Positions 58,042-64,000 of a stretch of 64,000 nucleotides of DNA are shown piece by piece (the stretch's first letter is position 1; each line of letters opens with the position of its first letter). This DNA is from Humulus lupulus (lineage: Eukaryota; Streptophyta; Magnoliopsida; Rosales; Cannabaceae). The position numbers and the translations under genes are program-made. Under the pieces are notes generated by a model, which saw nothing but the letters and a program-made list of their open reading frames with translations, ran no database searches and was not told the DNA's origin. Location: assembly GCF_963169125.1 (NCBI RefSeq), contig NC_084802.1:42974607-43038606 (forward strand). Reading direction: 5' to 3'.

Positions 58042-59229
58042 ATGTCGCTCCGAAGATCTGCACGCACCAACAGAAACGCCTCCAACGATGTTCCAGCAAC
58101 AAATGAAGTCCCTCCAGTTCGCCGAAGGGGAGTGCGTGCTACTACTCGCCGCAACGTGCCGGCACCGCCAGCTGACAACACTGCGGAGATTTCCAGACTG
58201 CGACAGCAAGTCGAGGAACTTCTACAGCAACAACGCCAAAAGGCTCAATCTCAGCCTCAGCCTCCGCCACAGCCGCAGCCACAGCCACAGCAAATGGCCC
58301 CAGCACCCCAACAAGTTGGTCCATATGGGGGATGGCCTATGACGAACTACGCTCCATATCCAGTACAGCACATGGAGCCAGTGTATGAGAGGTTCCGCAA
58401 GCAGCACGCTCCAAACTTTGAAGGGACTACAGACCCCTTTGAGACAGAAGAGTGGCTAAGGAATGTGGAGCCGATTCTGGCCCACATTAACCTCAGTAAT
58501 GCGGACCGCATATCCTGCGTCTCGTCTTTACTCAAGAAAGATGCCAGGATATGGTGGGACTTGGTCCAACAATCCCATGATGCTGCCACCATGACATGGA
58601 CCCGATTTGTGGAGCTGTTCCACAAAAAGTACTACAATTCGGCTGTACTTGCTACGAGGGTTGAGGAGTTCACCAACTTGAAGCAGGGTACTTTAACAGT
58701 GGCGGAATATGCTCGTCAGTTCGACCGCTTAGCAAAGTTCGTGGCAGAAATGGTTCCAACCGATTATTTGAGGGTGAACAAGTTTGTTAGAGGACTTCGC
58801 CCGAAGATCGAGATGGGGGTTAAACTAGCAAACCCGGGAAACACTACATATGCTGACGTACTTGAGACGGCAATCGAAGTAGAAAGGTTGCAGGCCAATG
58901 TAAGCAAAGAAGAAGCCAGCAAGCCGGAACCTAGACAGCAGAGCCAACCTCAGGCCAGTCGGAACAACAACAACCATAATGGCAAAAATCAGTCCAGCAA
59001 TAGTCAATCAGGCAACAACGGTAACGGCCAGAAAAGACGGTATCCTGACAACAAGCAATCTGACAGCAATAAAAGGGCACGAGCGAATAATGGGGGAAAT
59101 AGGTCGGGCTACGTGGAATACCCGCCATGTGCCAAATGTCAGAAGAAGCATCCTGGAGAATGCCGCGCCAACACCAAGGAGTGTTTCAACTGTGGTCAAG
59201 AAGGTCATCGTAAAAGAAACTGTCCTTAG
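58042..59229 (+). pseudogene. Gag of the young Tekay element
   Basis: Gag coats the RNA and forms the particle. The 395-codon stretch begins MSLRRSARTNRN, then has a short coiled coil (ISRLRQQVEELLQQQRQ) and a Pro/Gln-rich linker. The retrotransposon-gag domain follows (about residues 130-270; FEGTTDPFETEEWLRNV, VAEYARQFDRLAKF), then an Asn/Gln/Ser-rich spacer and a CCHC zinc knuckle (CFNCGQEGHRKRNC) just before the end. The TAG at 59227 and a TGA at 59293 interrupt what is otherwise one frame running into pol. I treat both as mutations of CAG and CGA, because Tekay gag and pol normally share one frame. Confidence 0.93.
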
Positions 59230-59316
59230 CAAAAGCCAGAAGGGAAGAAGGATGAAAAGATGGTTCTTGCTAGGGTTCTTGCTTTAACCCAATGAGAGGC
59301 CGAGGCTAGCAACAAG

Positions 59317-62300
59317 GTGGTCACAGGTCAGGTTTCTATCCTCAATAACTTATGTCATGTATTATTTGATTCGGGAGCCACTCACTCGTATATCTCGTTA
59401 GGAATGATAGAAAAACTAGACAAACCTAGTGAAAGATTTAGAACTAGGTTTGTAACCGAGTTGCCTTCGGGCAAAGTAGTTCTATCATCACGAATAATAC
59501 GAGGCGTACCGATCAAGATTAAGGACATAGAACTAGAAGGAGACCTGATAGAGGTAGTGATCAAGGACTTCGACGTAATATTAGGCATGGATTGGCTAGC
59601 ACGGCATGACGCAACGATCGACTGCAGATGCAAGAAGGTAATGTTCGAGACTCCTGACGGCCAGAGACGATGCTTCATGGGACAAGCTTCAGGATTGCGC
59701 ACCCCGTTAGTGTCATCTCTCAAAGCTCAGAGAATGATGGAGAAAGGATGCCAAGCGTTCTTAGCCAGCATCACGAATGTGGAGAAGGAGACATCACTTA
59801 AAGTTGGAGATGTTCGGGTTATACAAGAATTTCCAGAAGTTTTCCCCGATGACTTGCCAGGATTGCTGCCAAATCGAGAAATAGACTTCACGATAGAATT
59901 AGTACCAGGCACCGAGCCTATCTCTAAGGCACCATACCGGATGGCACCTACGGAACTCAAGGAGTTAAAGACGCAGCTACGAGAACTCATAGACTTGGGT
60001 TTTATTAGGCCAAGCCATTCACCATGGGGAGCTCCGGTACTATTCGTGAAGAAGAAGGACGGGAGTATGCGGATGTGCATAGACTATCGTGAGCTGAACA
60101 AAGTAACGATCAAGAACAAGTACCCGCTACCTCGGATAGACGATTTGTTTGATCAACTCCGAGGCGCGACTGTATTTTCTAAGATCGATTTACGGTCCGG
60201 GTATCATCAGCTCAAGGTAAAAGGAGAAGATATTCCTAAGACAACCTTTAGGACTCGTTATGGACATTACGAGTTCTTGGTTATGTCTTTTGGTCTTACT
60301 AATGCGCCAGCCGCGTTTATGGACTTAATGAATAGGGTCTTTAAAGACTACTTGGATAAATTCGTCGTTGTGTTCATCGACGACATTTTAATTTACTCCA
60401 AGGATGAAGTAGAGCACGAGGAACACTTAAGGTTGATTTTGACGCGATTGAAGGAGCATCAACTCTACGCCAAGTTCAAGAAGTGCGAATTTTGGCTTTC
60501 GCAAGTGGCGTTCCTTTGGCACATCATATCGAAAGACGGAGTTGCAGTAGATCCATCAAAGGTAGAGGCCGTGAAGGATTGGCCTAGACCAAAGAACGCA
60601 TCAGAAGTAAGAAGGTTCTTAGGGCTAGCAGGTTATTATAGGAAGTTTGTAGAGGGCTTTTCTAAGATAGCCACTCCACTCACCAACCTGACCCGGAAGC
60701 AACAAAAGTTTAACTGGAATGATAAGTGTGAGGAAAGCTTCGAGTTGCTTAAAGACAAGCTTTGCTCAACACCAGTACTTAGTGTACCGACACCCAACGA
60801 TAAGTTCGTTGTCTACTGCGATGCATCAAAGCTAGGATTGGGATGCGTGCTGATGCAAAACGACAAGGTGATAGCCTACGCCTCACGACAACTAAAGGAG
60901 TACGAGCAACGCTATCCAACTCACGATATGGAGTTGGCAGCGGTGGTCTTTGCGTTAAAAATTTGGTGCCACTATCTTTACGGAGAACGGTGCAAGATTT
61001 ATACGGACCACAAAAGTTTAAAGTACTTCTTTACTCAGAAGGAGCTTAATATGAGGTAGCACAGGTGGTTAGAGTTAGTCAAGGATTACGACTATCAAAT
61101 CCTATACCACCCAGGGAAGGCGAACGTAGTTGCCGATGCGCTTAGTAGGAAAAGCTATGGGAATTTATCAGCCTTATCCGGAATAGAAAATCCGCTACAG
61201 CAGGAGCTTATCAGTGCCAGAATAGAAGTGGTTGTAGGCAAGCTGGCTGATTTGTCTATCCAATCGAATTTGTTAGAGGATATACGAATTGGTCAGGGAC
61301 ATGACGACACACTAGCAGCACACATGGATGCAGTCAGAAAAGGCAAGACTACAGATTTCTCAATATCTAGCCAAGGCTTATTGAGATACAAGGATCGGGT
61401 ATGCGTGCCGAATGATCAAGGTATTAAGAAGCCGATCCTAGAAGAAGCGCACAGTACCCCGTACTTAGTTCATCCAGGGTCTACCAAGATGACTCATGAC
61501 ATCAAGGCAATCTATTGGTGGCCAGGGATGAAGAAGGACATAGCGAAGTATGTATCTAAGTGTCTGGTATGCCAGCAAGTGAAAGCGGAGCATCAGCGCC
61601 CTGCAGGCTTATTACAACCACTTAGCGTGCCAGAATGGAAGTGGGACGACATAGCCATGGATTTCATGACGGGTCTGCCAAAGACAAATAAGCAGCATGA
61701 TTCCGCTTGGATAGTAATAGATAGACTAACCAAGTCGGCTCATTTCCTGCCTGTTAAGACTTCATACACGGCAGACCGATATGCAGACATCTACATCCAA
61801 GAGATTGTACGATTGCATGGAATCCCCAAGACGATAGTGTCAGATAGAGGATCAGTGTTTACATCAAGATTTTGGAGAAGCTTATAGCAAGCTATGGGCA
61901 CTAAGTTAAGTCTTAGTACAGCTTTCCATCCTCAAACAGATGGGCAGTCCGAGCGTACGATTCAGATCTTAGAGGATATGCTACGCGCGTGTATACTTGA
62001 TTTCGGAGGATCGTGGAACAAGTACTTACCGCTGATCGAGTTCTCGTACAACAACAGCTACCAGTCAACAATCGGGATGGCACCTTATGAGTTGCTATAT
62101 GGAAGAAGGTGCCGATCACCGTTGCACTAGGACGAGGTAGGAGAAAGGCAGCTTCTAGGGCCCGAAGATGTTAGACAAGCTCAAGAAGCAGTAGCGCTTA
62201 TTAGACAGCGTATGCTTGCTGCTCAAAGCCATCAGAAAAGCTATGCGGATACCAAGCGACGTGATGTGGAGTTCCAAGTTGGAGATCAAGTCTTCCTGAA

Positions 62301-62700
62301 GATATCTCCTATGAAAGATGTCAAGCGGTTCGGGAAGAAAGGCAAGTTTAGTCCCTGATTCATAGGTCCTTTTGAGATATTGGACAAAGTGGGACCAGTT
62401 GCGTATAGACTAGCCCTACCGCCAGCACTAGCCGATAGTCACAACGTCTTCCACATCTCGATGTTACGCAAATTTGTGTCAGACCCATCTCACGTCCTCA
62501 AGTACGATACCATAGTGCTCCAGAAAGACTTAAGTTACGAGGAACGGCCGATTAGCATCCTAGATAGGGGGATGAAGCAGTTACGGTCCAAGAGCTTTCC
62601 TATAGTCAAAGTCCTATGGAGCAATAGTTCTGAACGCGAGGCAACGTGGGAATTGGAGGAGGACATGCAAGGCCAGTATCCGGAATTATTTGGTAAGTAA
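59317..62700 (+). pseudogene. Pol of the young Tekay element (protease, RT, RNase H, integrase, chromodomain-like tail)
   Basis: It lies in the same frame as gag. The protease has an intact [13 protein letters not shown] has [17 protein letters not shown] and FIDDILIYS. RNase H begins [13 protein letters not shown] and includes [11 protein letters not shown]. Integrase starts with the HHCC zinc block (HPGSTKMTH...CLVCQQVK), and its core has MDFMTGLP, VSDRGSVF and DGQSERT, holding D, D and E. The tail has VKVLWSNSSEREATWELEED, ending YPELFGK, like Tekay chromodomains. Stops occur at 61057 (TAG), 61885 (TAG), 62128 (TAG) and 62356 (TGA). At 61057, 62128 and 62356 the older copy in this window has Gln, Trp and Arg respectively. 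There is no frameshift over 4.6 kb. Confidence 0.95.
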
Positions 62701-62721
62701 ATTTCGAGGACGAAATTCTTT

Positions 62722-62736
62722 TTAGTCGGGGAGAAT
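62722..62736 (+). promoter_or_regulatory. Polypurine tract of the young Tekay element
   Basis: TTAGTCGGGGAGAAT directly precedes the LTR start TGTAGAGTCC. Confidence 0.85.
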
Positions 62737-64000
62737 TGTAGAGTCCAAGAACTTTACTTAGCTAATTATTTAGTAGTATTATAGTATGTATAGTATTATC
62801 TTTGTAACTGTGGATTTTTGGTTCAGACCGGGAATTATTTGGACACTCATAGTGGTACTTATATACTTTCTAAGTTTAACCTATAGTTTAAGAATATTAA
62901 TTTTAACCTAAGGTTTGATTATATAGCTGATATTAAGAATAATATTTATTATACCATAAGGTTTAGATATCAACCAATAGGATTTTAAGCACATGTTATG
63001 AATGGGTGATTAAGGATTAAGTATTTTGAGGATTAAATTAAATAAGGGTAAAATTTGAATGCTTTAAGGTCAGTCAGCAGCTTTGAATACGTTGAGGGCT
63101 TAGTCAAGGCTGTTTACTCCATTCAAACTTAGCTAAAAATGTGTAATTTCGTGTTTAATTAATCAGCGTGTGCCGATATATCGCAACTATAGGGGGCGAT
63201 ATATCGCAGCACGTAGATACGGAAAACACGAAACGATGCACGGTCGCCTCGGGCATACTGGCCCAGGCGATATATCGCCTACAGGGGGCGATATATCGCC
63301 TCCTTCAGCATAATTCAAATGTTTTTGAATTCTTTTTCCTTTCAGCCATTCAACTTCTTCATAAGTCCAGCATCTTTTGAACGAGTCTTCAGCCTCTGCT
63401 GAACGATTATTCAAATTATTTTCACCTAAAAAGCTATTATTTTTATTCAAGTAAAATTAAGATTCCTTCATTCCCAAACTCTATAAATAGGACCTAGTAC
63501 CCAGCCATTATTCACCTTTTACTCTAAGTTCAGAAGCTGCAAGTGCTAGGAGAGTGTGAGAGTTAAACACTTGGGTGGGGAAATCATAAGCTTAATCATC
63601 TTAAGCTTATCAAACACTTTGGGAAGTAAGATTTCATAGTATTTCGGTTCGAGGGTTAGATTGATCTACAAGTCCTTAAGGTATTCAACACACTCTAGTT
63701 CATTGGTTTTATGTTATGTTTCCTTTCTCTTAGTCTTCTACTCAGTCTTCTATCCTCACTCTTATTTTGGTTAGGGAATCTAAGTTCTTGAGCACATAAG
63801 TTTTGGTAAGTGTGACTTTCAATGGTTTAGTCTTTCCATTCCTTTCATTTCATCTCTTTTTCTTCATTAGACTCACCCTGTTATATATGGTTTTAGGAGT
63901 GTTCCAAAAAGTCCCAACGCTGTCCTCTTATCCCGGTAACTTTGGTAAGGAAAATAGGATAGAATCTATATGTTTTATGCTTGTGTTATCTTATGTGATA
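62737..64000 (+). repeat. 3' LTR of the young Tekay element, truncated by the window end
   Basis: The first 1264 bp of the LTR are present, nearly identical to 54970-56234. The TATA box is at 63482-63489 and the four palindromes are at 63174, 63197, 63268 and 63289. Confidence 0.97.

Larger units (their letters stand above)
54970..64000 (+). mobile_element. Young Tekay-type chromovirus, 3' LTR cut by the window end
   Basis: It has a 5' LTR (54970-56893), a tRNA-Met primer site, an extra ORF, gag, protease, RT, RNase H, integrase with chromodomain-like tail, a polypurine tract and a 3' LTR. Over the shared 1264 bp the LTRs differ by about four substitutions and one single-base indel by eye (about 99.6% identity), so the insertion is recent. 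The left flank GTTGT is the candidate target duplication, but its partner lies outside the window. The coding frame is closed by stops only, never by frameshifts. Confidence 0.95.

Noticed and set aside
58042..62700. Programmed stop-codon readthrough in the Tekay polyprotein
   Set aside because: Six stops in one frame, several inside catalytic domains where a paralog in this window has sense codons, are better explained as mutations.

Overview
This is a plant nuclear window, almost certainly from a flowering plant and probably a eudicot. It consists almost entirely of transposable elements. I found no host gene, rRNA, tRNA or CRISPR array that I could support. The evidence for a plant is Ty3/gypsy elements of the Tat/Retand type (with a second RNase H domain and an antisense extra ORF), Tekay-type chromoviruses with tRNA-Met primer sites, a Mutator-like element (MULE) carrying a DUF1985-Ulp1 gene, and AT-rich spacers with many short inverted-repeat elements. 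I cannot name the species.

Layout from left to right. Positions 1-4646: 3' part of a decayed Tat-like element (+) with its 3' LTR. 4647-5977: AT-rich spacer. 5978-13577: a MULE with inverted ends, a DUF1985-Ulp1 pseudogene (+) and a MURA transposase pseudogene (-). Its right arm holds a solo LTR (12579-13335, target duplication GTGTG). 13578-18625: AT-rich spacer with three small inverted-repeat elements, one nested in another. 18626-31372: a structurally complete Tat-like element on the minus strand (two 798-bp LTRs, target duplication ATGAT) with gag, protease, RT-RNase H, second RNase H, integrase, a 119-bp tandem array and an antisense multi-exon ORF. The 12.6-kb solo LTR belongs to the same family. 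31373-34646: spacer with dispersed repeats. 34647-39387: long-TIR elements, an inverted LTR fragment and a 1.9-kb solo LTR (GAGAT duplication). 39388-50545: a decayed Tekay element (-) with one rearranged LTR and one LTR split by a 1.0-kb solo LTR (CCCCT duplication). It sits in the LTR of a still older Tekay remnant (50546-52640). 53035-54969: spacer and a GA-rich inverted-repeat element. 54970-64000: a young Tekay element (+) with near-identical LTRs, the second cut by the window edge.

The youngest Tekay element is the most informative. Its gag-pol is one uninterrupted frame of 1553 codons (58042-62700) broken by six stop codons and no frameshift. All six fit C-to-T type change. It also has an extra acidic ORF between the primer site and gag, and its LTR carries four copies of a GGCGATATATCGCC-like palindrome. 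The nesting, the chromodomain elements and the lack of genes suggest gene-poor heterochromatin. The coding parts work together only as transposition machinery, and none appears intact. I did not find a convincing new biological system. The best candidates for something undescribed are the extra Tekay ORF and the matched intron repeat arrays of the MULE.
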